The notes beneath the pieces were generated by a model. The model was not told where the DNA came from. It made no database searches and saw only the letters and a program-made list of their open reading frames with translations. Of a DNA stretch of 64,000 bases, positions 23,607-33,609 are shown one piece after another. The stretch is from the NCBI GenBank assembly GCA_963383645.1, contig OY726561.1, positions 141,443,441 to 141,507,440 of the forward strand, in the 5' to 3' direction. Position numbers and translations under genes: made by a program. The DNA is from Muscardinus avellanarius (taxonomy: Eukaryota > Chordata > Mammalia > Rodentia > Gliridae). Each line of letters starts with the position of its first letter. The stretch's first letter is position 1.

Positions 23607-24006
23607 CAGGTCTGGGGATGGAGCCCAGGGGCATTCGACCTCCGAGCTACCCCCCAGCCCTATTTTTTTTTTTTTTTTTTTGTGGTACTGGGGTTCCTGG
23701 AAGCCCTTCTACCTCCGGGCTACACTCCCAGACCTATTTTTACATTTTTATTTGGAAACAGGGTCTCCTAAGCCAGCGCACGCAGCTGACTTCGAATCTG
23801 CGCGATCCTCCTGTCTCTGCCTCCCAAGTGCGGGGATTACAAGCGTGCACCACCACGCCCGGCTTTATTTTTTATTCTTTATTTTGAAACAGGGTCTCAC
23901 TGAGTTGCAAAGGGCCTCACTAAGTAGCTGAGGCTGGCCGCAAACCGCGATCCTCCTGTCTCAGCCTCTGGAATGCTGGGATGACGAGCGTGCGCCCACG
24001 CCGGGC
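23607..24006 (-). repeat. Nested SINEs: type-II inside type-I
   Basis: The reverse ID half (about 23607-23670) and B1 half (about 23866-24006) of one element are separated by a complete type-II element (about 23681-23865; GGTTCCTGGAAGCCC signature). The type-II element sits in the outer element's T-rich linker. Confidence 0.75.
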
Positions 24007-24762
24007 TCATATGGCCTTCTAATAGGCTGGAAGGTGGAGCCCACACCTGGGGGTCCAGCGAGAATGCTCCCACCGCATCACAGTGCCTCTCCCTCAAGTT
24101 CTCGGGCTCCAGCCTCCCCTGAGCTGGCCCGGTCTCCTGAGCACTCTGTCCATGTGTGCCTGTGCGGGCAGGAGGGCCGGCTGCTCAGGCCTCGCTGAAG
24201 GGGGGTGGTCCCTACTGACTCATCTGGGTCCAAGTGGAGACCCCAAGGCCTAACACCCAAGGATCAGAGGTCCAAGGAGTCAAAGGCCCTGAAGGGCCAG
24301 CGGCCCTGGGCCCCTTCCATTCTATTGGGGTGGAAAAGCGCCAGCCCCCGCCCGCCCGAGCACGGCAAGCAGCAGGGTTCCCGTGGCCCTCGCAGCACAC
24401 CGTGCCACCGTGTCCTCCCCACACCTGCTCCTGCACCCGCTCTGGCCAAGTGGCGGTGTGGCCAGGAGGAGGCAGAGGAACTGGCCGCCTGCTGGCTCCG
24501 GCTGGGATCTGGGCGGCCTCACAGAACCACCCCCAGGCCATCTGGTACCTTGCGGGAGGAGTGGGAGGCACCAGAAGAGGGAGAGACTGCCCTGCCACCA
24601 GCTCACTCCTCCACACTCCTGCCCCGGGAAGTGTCTGGGCTGGTCAGCAGGGTGGGAGCGAGGTGCATGGAGAGTCAAACACCCTCCTGCTTAGTTTCAG
24701 GCTTGGAGCAGGCAAGGGGAGACTGGACTCACCTAATTTAGTTAGTTTAGTTTAATTATTTT

Positions 24763-24812
24763 TTGTGGTACTGGGGATCAAACCAGGGGTGGGCTATCTC
24801 CGAGCTACACCC
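24763..24812 (-). repeat. ID half cut by the LTR
   Basis: A reverse ID tail (GTGGTACTGGGGATCAAACC to CGAGCTACACC) stops abruptly where the LTR sequence TGTTAGG begins. Confidence 0.65.
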
Positions 24813-24856
24813 TGTTAGGAAAAAAGGAGACAGGAGCCCAGCATAGAGAAAGCTTG

Positions 24857-25247
24857 CTGAGTGTGGTGGCGCACGCTTGTAATCGCTGGGCTTGGGAGGC
24901 GGACACAGGAGGATCACGCAGGTTTGAAGCCAGCTGCGCTGGCTTAAGAGACCCTGTTTCCAAATAAAATACAAAATAGGTCTGGGAGTATAGCCCAGAG
25001 GTAGAAGGGGTCCATCCCCAGTACCACCAAAAAAAAAAAAAAAAAAAGCTTTTTCTTTTGTGGTACTGGGGTGGAACCCAGGGGCTTTCTACCTCTAGGC
25101 TATACTCCCAGACCTATTTAATATTTTATTTGGAAACAGGTTCTCACTAAGTTGCTGAGAGCCTAGCTAAGTAGCTGAGGCTGGCTCTGAACCTGTGCGA
25201 CCCTCCTGTCTAAGTACTGGGATTATAAGCATGCGCCACCACACCTG
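24857..25247. repeat. Tail-to-tail SINE pair within the LTR
   Basis: A forward composite (about 24857-25029, with a long A tail) faces a reverse one (about 25047-25247). AGAGAAAGCTT occurs on both outer sides (about 24846-24856 and 25252-25262), as if the pair shares one target-site duplication. Confidence 0.7.
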
Positions 25248-25735
25248 GCAAAGAGAAAGCTTTACTGCGAGCCTGGGAGGGCCCCTCTCCTGGTAAAACA
25301 GAGAGCCAGCTGTGCAGTCTAGGGTGGGCATTTTAGGGTGAAGACAGAGGAGCGGCCAGCTCAGAGAAGACCTCCTGAGGACTAGAATGGACGGGGCTGA
25401 TTGGGTCAGGCTGGTGCCGCTGTCGGTCCTCATCAGCGTATGGGTCATCAGGCACCAGTCTGTGGTTGGGACAGTGCAAAGAACAAATGTCGGGGGCGTC
25501 ACTAGTCACTAGTGACTTTCCTGGTGGGCTCTGGAGAGGTTAGAGGTAGAGCAGGTTCGTTCCTTTGTACTGATATTGGGAAGAGAGTTTAAAAAGTATT
25601 AATGTATCAGTCCTGGGAAAGATGTCCAACCTTGAAACATAGCGTCTTTACTAAGAAAGCCAGGGTTAGCCAACATGTCCTTGCATTCCTAAGAACAATT
25701 TAACACATTGTGGGGGAAAAGACGAAATGTAAAAG

Positions 25736-25885
25736 CCTGTGTTTGAAGATAGAGATGTCTCCCCCTCTCAGGCCATAAATCTGGGCCTGTGTTTGGAGAC
25801 AGAGATGTCTCCCCCTTTCAGGCCATAAATCTGGACCTGTGTTTGGAGACAGAGATGTCTCCCCCTTTCAGGCCATAAACCCAGC
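25736..25885 (+). repeat. 50-bp x 3 direct repeats in the LTR U3
   Basis: Units start at 25736, 25786 and 25836. Each reads CCTGTGTTTG, then AGAGATGTCTCCCCC, then CAGGCCATAAA, with few differences. Such repeats in a U3 region usually hold enhancer elements. Confidence 0.85.
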
Positions 25886-27224
25886 TGGAGAGATAACAGA
25901 AGCAGAGCTGGGGCGGGCGATAAGGTGTAACATGATCTCCAAAAATCAAAGGGACCTGCTGGACTTAGACAATATAAAAATTCAGGAAACTGGAGTTTGT
26001 TGGCATTTTCGTTCGAATTGCCCCCCTGTGTCTTGCTCCGGCACAGGGCTGTGACTATCTCTATATTTCTATCTTTTAATAAACTTCTTTAAATCTGCAG
26101 CAGCTGTCCAAGCGATGAATACTTATTCTTAGCTTAGGACAAGAACCCACGGTTTTTCTGTTTGTCTCTGTGTGTCTGGTGGTGGTGGGGGGATTATTTC
26201 ACAACACACACCTTTCCCCCCCCAACCTATCCCCTGCAACACCTTGTGGTTTTCCCGATGCCCCAGCTCGGAGAAAGAAAAAGTCTAGCAGGCTGCCTCT
26301 TACACTCCCTGGTGGGCCCCAGACCTCCCGGACCTCTGGCTTCCTGCGCGCTCTCCGGTAGCTTTCTAGAGGGTCTTGTGAGGCTGAGAGAGTGGGGCAG
26401 AAACAGGCCCACTGCTGGGCCTGCAGGCTGGGCGTGGGTGGCAGCCCTGCCTTCCAGCAGAGCGGAGCCTCGGAGCCTCCGTAGGCGGTGCTCTGGAGGA
26501 CTAGCGCATCTCCTGGAAGCCTGGGCTGTGGCTCTGCGGGGAGCACCAGCTGGCCTGGAGGAGTCCAGGCAGGTTGGGCTGTGGTGGGGGCTGGAGGCTG
26601 CTCCCCGGGCTGCTGCTCACACTGTGCCACCGCCTGGCCTTCCCATGCTCTGCCCAACTGGGACAGCCCGCACGGAGGCCGCCACAGGCACAAGGGCCCT
26701 TCCTGTTCAAGGGGCCACCGCGCCTTCACAGACGCCAGTCTCAAGACCAGGGGGCTGCCGGCCTGAGCGGCGCAGAGTCAGCAGCGCCAGGAGGCCAGCC
26801 TCGGGGCTCCTGCTTCTCCCTCAGAAAAGCGTGGTGTGCAGGAAACGTAAGGCTTTTGTCCAAACTCCCTGGCAAGGAGGGCCCGCCTGCCCCCATCGCC
26901 CGCACCCCACTCACTCTTGGGCCTCCTGGTGTTGGTGCTGGTGGAGGGAGGGTCTCTGACCCCAAGAGGAAATTCGTCTTTTGCTGTGGTTTCAAACAGA
27001 TGAAATGATTTGCCTGCCCAGAGACCAGAGCTGGAGCCCCCGGAAGAAATGGCCTCCATCCAGCAGAGTGGCTGGCCCGCTCCACTTGCCTCAGGCCAGC
27101 CTCAGAGGAAGCCTATGCCTTGCTCTGGGCTCTGGGCTCCCAGTTCTTTTGCTCCGGAATGACCCAGAATAAGCTAAGACTTCCGAAGGCCCCATTTCCT
27201 TGCCTGGCCCCCCACTGTTTCCTA

Positions 27225-27375
27225 CAGTTCTGGGGCTGAGCCCAGGGGCACTCTAACAATGAGCTACATCCCATACCAGTCATTTTCATTTTGATTTTGA
27301 GACAGGATTGCACCAAGTGGCCCAGATTGGCCTCACACTTGTGGTGGGTCTTCTGCCTCAGCCCTCCAATCCATG
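27225..27375 (-). repeat. Old, diverged B1/ID-like SINE
   Basis: Reverse ID-like (CTGGGGCTGAGCCCAGGGGC) and B1-like (TTTTGAGACAGGATTGCACC) parts with many differences from the other copies. Confidence 0.5.
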
Positions 27376-28990
27376 CAGTGCCCAGGACTGCACACACCAA
27401 CAACCCAGCGAAGCAGCTGGCAGGCCTCCTCCTCTCCACAGAGCCTCCAGAGCCAGCCAGCCTGGGCACACAGAACGCTGGGCGCTGCGTTTGTACGCGG
27501 CTCAAAGCCCACAAAGCACCCTGAAGCTGACGGAATGGTGACTCCCAGTCTCCGACCCTGCTTCCGGCAGACAGGTGGCTGTTTACCATGTGCGCTTCCA
27601 TGTCTACTCTGCCCTCTCTGTAGCCCCTGACAATGCAGTAAGACCCCAATGGGCACCAGGAGACAGAGTACTTGATCATGGCGGGCACTCGCCATCCCAC
27701 TGGCCACCACACAACAGTCCTACCCACTCCCGACCTGTGCAGTGGCTGGAGCCGCACACCAGCCAAGCGTCTCTGGCTCCATCAGTGTCTCAGAGACCCT
27801 AAGCCCTGCGCGCCACTCCGGCGGCTCTCGTCCCTCCCTGGGCTGATGGATGTCCTGCGGTCATCCAGGGCTTGGCATGACCACACCTGCCACTCCAGGT
27901 CCGCACCCCATCCAGGCAGGGCCCTGGATGCGCCCGGCAGCCAGTGCCTGCAGCATGTCTGCCTGGGGTTGGCCCTACCTCTACCCTTCCCTACTCCAAT
28001 GGGGCCAGTCCAGGGAAGTCCCTGAGAAAGGAGGTGAGTGACGGTGCTGAGGCTCCGGAGTGGCTGCCTGCTCTGAAGACACAGCGCCTGCAGAGCCGGC
28101 CTTGCTCGTGTGCAGAGTCTCCGGCCTGGGGAGCTGAGTCCGGAGACAACAGGGCAATGCCAGCACAGCCTCAGCACAGTAGCGGTGTCCAGGAGAGATG
28201 TGGTCTCTCAGGACGGATCTAACGGAGGCGTGAGCAGAGCCTGCAAACCTGTTTTCTCATCCCACAGAAGGTGCCTGGGGAGGGGAACAGGCTCTCAGCA
28301 AAGCAATGGTGGCCGCTACACGAGCTCAGCGCTGGGCCGTGCCTCAGGAAGCCGATCCCTGAGGTTAGCGTTCCTGGATGGGGTGCCACTGTAGCAGCCG
28401 GAGCCCAAAAGAACAGGGTGTCCCCAGGTGTGAGCCCTTGAATGGATGAGGTCACGCCCAGATTGGCCCAACATCAGTGAGGGGCGGCAATGACAGCCCT
28501 GACTTGAAGGTCTGACTCCCTGCAGCTGCTGAGGCCCGAGACATCTCACAGCCAAGGACCACTTTATTGTCCAGCTTGGCACGTGCTTGAAGGACTGGGC
28601 TGGGAAGCCTGTTCTCCACCCCAACTGCGAATCTGCAGCGAGTGGGAGCCCTTTCCTCCTGGCCCCAAGCCTCGCTTCCGCCCAGCGCGGCGAGGCAGAT
28701 GGGCCAGCGTCTCCACGGCCCTCCTACTCCGCTGTTTTTGCAGACACAGCTAACGGCTGGCTCCCTTCCCACCTCGCTGAAGGTCGGCCTTGGGGAGCCT
28801 GCAGGCAGAGGCTGCGCCCACTGGGTGGCTCCCCTCGCCTCCCCAGCCCAGCAAGCGGCCTCAGGGAGCCTGGAGCCAGAGGGGCGCGGCTAGCACAGGG
28901 GCAGGGCGTCTGCTTCTCACTGTAGGGACGCACTGGCAAGCTGTCTTGGCCTGAACCGCACGTGTCCACTGCTGCAGAGCCCACACTTAC

Positions 28991-29175
28991 CTAACTGATC
29001 TAATCGCAGATGCGGCGATCACGCGCTTAGCGCCGCCCCCTCGAGAAGCCTCCACACTCCAGGAGCAGCTCCAACGCACTGAGTCATCTCCCCACGCCGA
29101 CGGCGCCTTCCTTGGAAGCACGCGCACCTCGCACGCCACACATCCCACACCACGGCACCTCGCGCATATATAGAC
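28991..29175 (-). promoter_or_regulatory. BSN: Candidate internal BSN promoter and alternative first exon
   Basis: This short CpG-rich block lies in otherwise ordinary intron. On the BSN strand it shows a TATA-like CTATATATGCGCG (about 29173-29161), a TGAGTCA AP-1-type site (about 29080-29086) and a consensus donor, AG/GTAAGTG, at 28991/28990. Transcription from here could splice into the exon at 16984. The last triplet before the donor is TAG in the frame that continues into that exon, so the new exon would be noncoding and translation would have to start inside a later exon. The TATA is nearly symmetrical, so a plus-strand antisense promoter is an alternative. This is inference only. Confidence 0.35.
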
Positions 29176-29522
29176 CTGACCCGTGAACGTGTTCTCGCTG
29201 GGCCCCCACTCCCCAAACGCTCCAGCTGCTGGGAGACCAGAGGCGCCTGGCCACGCCTGCAGCCAGCCACTTCTCATCCTGCCCAAGGGCAGAACCTGGA
29301 CAGGAAACCCAGAAACTCCCAGGGCTTACTGCCCCAGAGAGTGGGCAGAACCAGCTGCTGGCATGGTCCATTCCAAAGGGATGCCTGCCCAGCCAAGGCA
29401 TGGGAGCATGGCCTCCTGACCATGAGAGCCTGCAGGGCCTGCCCTGGACAAGCCAGCAGGATGGGGAGAGGCGTACCCAGAACCCTCTGGGGCAAAAAAG
29501 GCTAAACTCAGTCTGGCAATAG

Positions 29523-30195
29523 CCTCTTTTTTTTTTTTTTTTTAGTTTTTAGGTGGTGGTACTGGGGATTAAACACAGGGACATTCCACTTCTGAGCTAT
29601 ACCTCTAGCCCTTTAAAAAAAATTTTTTTTGAGCCGGGCATGGTGGCACACGCTTGTAATCCCAGTACATGGGACTCTGAGACAGGAGGACCACAGGCTC
29701 AAAGCCAGCCTCAGCAACATAGCAAGGCTCTCAAAAACCTACTAAGAGCCGGGTGTGGTGGCGCACACTTGTAATCAATCCCCACGCTTGGGAGGCGGAG
29801 ACAGGAGGATCACGCAGGTTTGAAGCCAGCTGTGCTGCCAGAAGAGACCCTGTTTCAAAAATATAAAAATAGGTCTGGGAGTTTAGCCCAGAGGTAGAAG
29901 AGCTTCCAGGAACCACCAAAAAAAAAAAAAAAAAAAAAAAAGAAAGAAAGAAACCTACTAAGACCCTGCTTCCAAATAAGAAAAAAAAAAAAAATTGGAC
30001 TGGGGATATAGCTTGGAGGTAGAATGCCTCTAGGTTCAATTCCCAGTACAAAAAAAAAAATTAAATATAATAACTTTTTGTTTTGTTTTGAAACAGGGTC
30101 GAGAGTCTCACTGTGTTGCGAGGCTGGCCATGAACCTGTGAGCTTCCTGTCTCAACCTCCCAAGTCCTGGGATTCCATGTGTGCACCATCATGAG
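29523..30195. repeat. SINE cluster with nested type-II copy
   Basis: A reverse ID half lies at about 29523-29618. A forward composite (29631-29745 and 29950-30050) is split by a type-II copy (29746-29918), with ACCTACTAAG on both sides of the insert. A reverse B1 follows at about 30067-30195. Confidence 0.8.
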
Positions 30196-30680
30196 CAGCT
30201 CTGCGGTGGCCTCTCCAGGAGGGGATCCTGGAATGCCGAGGTGAGGGCCTGGCCTCCCCTGCTCGGCTCTGCTCTTGACCCCGTCATCCCTCTGGGAATG
30301 GGGCCACATCAGAGCCATCTGAGTGGAGTTACAGCCCATAGCAGGAGCTTCTCGGGGCCCGTGGGCGCCACTCCTTTACCCGCATCTCCTCCCGGGAGAG
30401 AGGCAGAACCAGGGCCACTGAGCGGCCCCAGGAGAAGTCGTCCACAGCCTGTCTTCGGCCCGGTCCAAAGCCGGTTTTGCAGACTGAAATTGAATAATCT
30501 GCTCTGGGACTCTGTCCCAGCTTTGGGGGTACAGGACTCCCTCAGGGCCTCGGGGGCCAGGCCTTGCCCTCCCCACCGCACCCTGCCTATGGCCCCTCCC
30601 CACACACCCAGGAAGACACTGAGGGCTGGGCAGAGGGAAAGGACAGGAGAATTGCTGGAAGAGGGCGCCGGCGCGGGTAC

Positions 30681-31074
30681 CTGGGTGAGATGAGGACTGG
30701 GGTTGAAGCCACACTGGTTGCAGACCTTGCTGTGACACTGGGTGCAGGTGTTGAAGTTTGGCTGGCTGGGGGTCGACGTGAGGTCCGAGGTCTTGCATAT
30801 GGGGCACAGGGTACTGCTGGGAAGGGGGGCAATCTGGGGCACTGAGTAGGGTGACGTGGGGGTGCTGCCTCTGTCTGGTGACACTGATGGGGAGCGCCCT
30901 GATTTCTGCGTCCTGCTGTCCACCTGCAGTGTCCTGCGGGGACCGTCGGCCTCGGGGCCCTTGGATTCCGGGGTGCTCTCACGGCTGGGAGCAGCAGCAG
31001 AAGCAGGCCTTGGGCTGGGGGAAGCTGCTCTCTGGCCCCCCGGGGGCTCCTTGGGGTCCAATCTCCGGGGAACG
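30681..31074 (-). CDS. BSN: BSN exon: N-terminal linker and first half of zinc finger 1
   Basis: The exon is 394 bp: one base completing a codon started upstream, then 131 codons. The acceptor is GTTTCAG before C at 31074, and the donor is CAG/GTACCC at 30681/30680. It encodes RRLDPKEP, the conserved ADGPRRTLQVDSRTQKSGRS and SVSPDRGSTPTSPYSVPQIA, then CPIC (about 30807-30796), CTQC, CNQC and GFNPSPHLTQ. These are three of the four Cys pairs of zinc finger 1, and the last pair is in the next exon. The preceding exon, with the initiator Met and N-myristoylation site, is not found in the window. An open frame with a non-ATG start at 31061 is only part of this exon. Retention of the donor would add VPAPAPSSSN and further intron residues. 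Confidence 0.96.
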
Positions 31075-31350
31075 CTGAAACGACATAGACATCCATCTTA
31101 GAGAAGCAGCCCGCCAAGCCCGTCCACGCCCCACTCCTCCTGCCTACAGACTGCGTCGCAGCCAGACTCTGGCTGAGCCCAAGCCTCTCCCGCTGAGTAC
31201 AGGCACCAGGCACATGGCAGCGCCATGACTGTCCCCGTTTACCTCCTGATAGAGCAGGTTTGGGTTCAGGCAGTCTAGGGTGAGGTCTACGCTTAAAAGA
31301 GACTTCGAGGCAATGTCAGCGACCTGGCTGCCAGTCACAGAGCAACCTTC

Positions 31351-31548
31351 CTTTTTTTTTTTTTTTTTGTGTGGTACTTGGGATGGAACCCAGGGGCATT
31401 CTACCTCTGAGCTACATGCCCAGCCCTATTTTTATTCTTTATTTGGAAATAAGGCCTCACTAAGTAGCTGAGGCTGTCAGCGAACCTGTGATCCTCCTGT
31501 CTCAGCCTCCCAAGCACTGGGATTACAAGTGTGCCACCACGCCCGGCA
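31351..31548 (-). repeat. B1-dID SINE
   Basis: Reverse full copy with a poly-T start, ID half (GGGATGGAACCCAGGGGC) and B1 head ending CCACCACGCCCGGC. Confidence 0.85.
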
Positions 31549-31897
31549 CAACCTCCCTTTATGTCCCTCCAGCAAGCCTGATACAGATGGGATCAGGAGA
31601 GCAGGTGTGCGGCTCATGCCTGGAATCCCAGCACTCGGAAGGCTGACATAGGAGGACCAGAGAAAAGAAGTAGAGATTGAAGAATGAAGAACTCCTCACT
31701 GGTGCAAGACTTAGGAGCAAGACTTAGGTGGGACTTAGGAGCCAGCTCTTGAGAGACCGGGAGGGAGCCTGCGTGTGCCTGGTCCTCGCCCAGCCCGAGC
31801 TGGCCCAGCTGCAGAGGAGCTGGCAGAGCTGGAAGTTCCATGAGAAACCCTGTCTTCCTTCACCTTTGACCCAACTTGAGTTCATTTCTGCCAACTT

Positions 31898-32440
31898 GTT
31901 TTTTTGAAACAGGGTCTCACTAAGTTGCTGAGGCTGGCACAAACCTGCCAAGAACTGACAGCCTCCCAAGAACTGGGATCACAGGTGTGTGCCACTGCAC
32001 CTGGCTCTCTTTTCTGATTTGAAAGAGGCTGAACCAAAGACAATGCTTACTATTGTTCTCCAGAACTTCCGCACTTGCTTGGACCGCATGCACGGGGGGC
32101 TGCTGGCACCCAGAAGTCTGGGCAGTCTCACGGGAAGCCGCTGTAGAGGGCCAGTGCCCGTGCCTGCGGAGGATACTGCCTCACCCTCCTACCCCCAGGC
32201 CCCCAGGCCTGTGGAGTGTGAAAATTCAGTTGCCCCTCCCCATCTGAAGGCCTCTGCTTGCAGAGGGTTCAGAAGTCAGCCGGGTGTGATGGCTCCAGCC
32301 TACAACCACAGTATTTGGAGGTTGAAACAGGAGGGTCACCAGTTGGAGGTGAGCCCAGCAACTTGGCAAGACTGTTTCAACAGGTAAAAAGGGAGGGCTG
32401 GGGTATAGCTCAGTGGTAGAGCACCTCTGGGTTCCATCCC
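31898..32440. repeat. Diverged SINEs: reverse B1 and forward B1-dID
   Basis: A reverse B1 piece (about 31898-32005) and a forward composite (about 32278-32440) whose ID half (TAGCTCAGTGGTAGAGCACC) is close to a tRNA A-box consensus. The intervening 270 bp are unique. Confidence 0.7.
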
Positions 32441-32654
32441 AGAACAAAAGGAAGGAAGGAATGAAGGGAGGAGAAAAAAGAAAAAGGAAGAAAAAGAGAT
32501 GAAGATTCAGAACAAGCCATTTCAGAGGGGAATGTGGAGCCCATGTGTGGGGCCCCACCCAGGACACTGGAGGTCTCTCTCCCTCCTGAGGAGCTGGGGT
32601 GCAAGATAAGTCCTCAATTAATAAAAACCCTTTTGTTTCAAAACAAAAAAGTAA

Positions 32655-32800
32655 AAATTTGGCTGGGGATGGGTAGTTTCTTGGAGGTAGGAAACCCTGG
32701 GTTCAATCCCCAGCATCCAGAAAATAAAAATAAAAAATAAAAAGGGCTGGGGTGTAGCTCAGAGATAGAATGCTGCTGGGTTCACTCTCCAGTGTAAAAA
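32655..32800 (+). repeat. Two solo ID halves
   Basis: ID-type segments at about 32659-32720 (ending TGGGTTCAATCCCCAGCATC) and 32743-32800, each followed by an A-rich tail. A purine-rich stretch precedes them (about 32445-32510). Confidence 0.7.
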
Positions 32801-33384
32801 AAGAAAAATAAGATGTGTGAACAGTATGTGAGCTCGTGAAGCGGGCTGAGTTTGGGGCGACATCACACAATGATGACCACTTTGAGGGGCGCTTGCTCAG
32901 CAACTGAGAAACTGGCAGAAACATGACTCAAATAACAGGTGTCCATCATTCATTCATCCACCCGGGCTTTCAGTCCATAAGCCTCACTGGCCCTTGGATG
33001 GGTGCAGCCCTCCTGAGAGGGACCGAGGGCGTACCGAGCTCGCAGGTCTGAGGAGGGGAGGTGGGTCCCAGGTGTTCACTGTATTGTTTTTCTTCACAGT
33101 GTATACATAGTTTATAAGCCTTCTCATATTCTTTATAAATACCTATTCAATATTTAATTAAGATACGGTTTTTAAAATGTAAATCAGAGAACCGATCCTC
33201 TGGGAGCCCCTAGGCTAGGTAGGAACCGACTGCAAATAAATCACTGTGTGCCAGCCACCCTGCTGCAGGCCCCCAGGGAGGGCAGGAGCTTCGGATCCAT
33301 CCACACGAGGCCTCAGCAGATGGGCTGTCCCCTGAGGTGCAAGGCCAGCCAGGCAGAGAGAAGCGCGTTTAAGACCCAGAGGCA

Positions 33385-33597
33385 GCTGAGCACCGCGGCC
33401 CACACCTCTACTCTCAATACCTGGAGGCTGGCCACGGGAGGATCACAGGTTTGAGGCCAGCCTCAGCAACATTGTGAGGCTCTCATTAACCCGGTGAGAC
33501 ACTGTTTTAGAAGAAAAAATAAAAAGGGCTGGAGGTGTAGCTTGAGGCAGAATTCTCCTGGGTTCAGTCGCTAGTACCACAAAAAGGAAAAGAAAAG
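33385..33597 (+). repeat. B1-dID SINE at the edge of the 28-bp array
   Basis: A forward composite whose ID half (GGCTGGAGGTGTAGCTTGAG) ends near 33590. The minisatellite starts 13-20 bp further on with units resembling the same ID segment. Confidence 0.75.
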
Positions 33598-33609
33598 ACC
33601 TGGGTGGTG

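Larger units (their letters stand above)
24813..26206 (+). mobile_element. Endogenous-retrovirus-like solo LTR, carrying two inserted SINEs
   Basis: The segment begins TGTTAGG at about 24813 and may end near AACA at about 26206; these short ends are inverted. It contains three 50-bp U3-type direct repeats (25736-25885), a TATA-like AATATAAAAA near 25971 and a polyadenylation signal AATAAA near 26079. The order U3 repeats, TATA, polyA signal is that of an LTR read on the plus strand. No gag, pol or env reading frames flank it, so it looks like a solo LTR. Two SINEs (about 24857-25247) interrupt the 5' part. The family assignment and exact ends are uncertain. Confidence 0.6.
16985..30680 (-). 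other. BSN: BSN intron, 13.7 kb, splitting zinc finger 1
   Basis: The intron runs from the donor GTACCC (30680 downward, a weak match) to the acceptor CCGCAG at 16985. Stretches longer than 300 bp with no gene or recognisable repeat are 17322-17655, 19796-20606, 21025-22035, 22113-22796, 24007-24760, 26210-27225 and 27376-29520. Poly-C sits near 21197-21209. The last unique stretch contains the candidate promoter near 29000-29175. Confidence 0.9.

Noticed and set aside
25839..26054. 71-codon frame in the LTR as a retroviral remnant protein
   Set aside because: It lies in the U3/R part of the LTR and shows no gag, pol or env similarity.
31061..31080. Translation start of BSN at 31061
   Set aside because: The codon is TTG (Leu in RRLDPKEP) inside an exon with a good acceptor. 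The true start is in an upstream exon outside the window.
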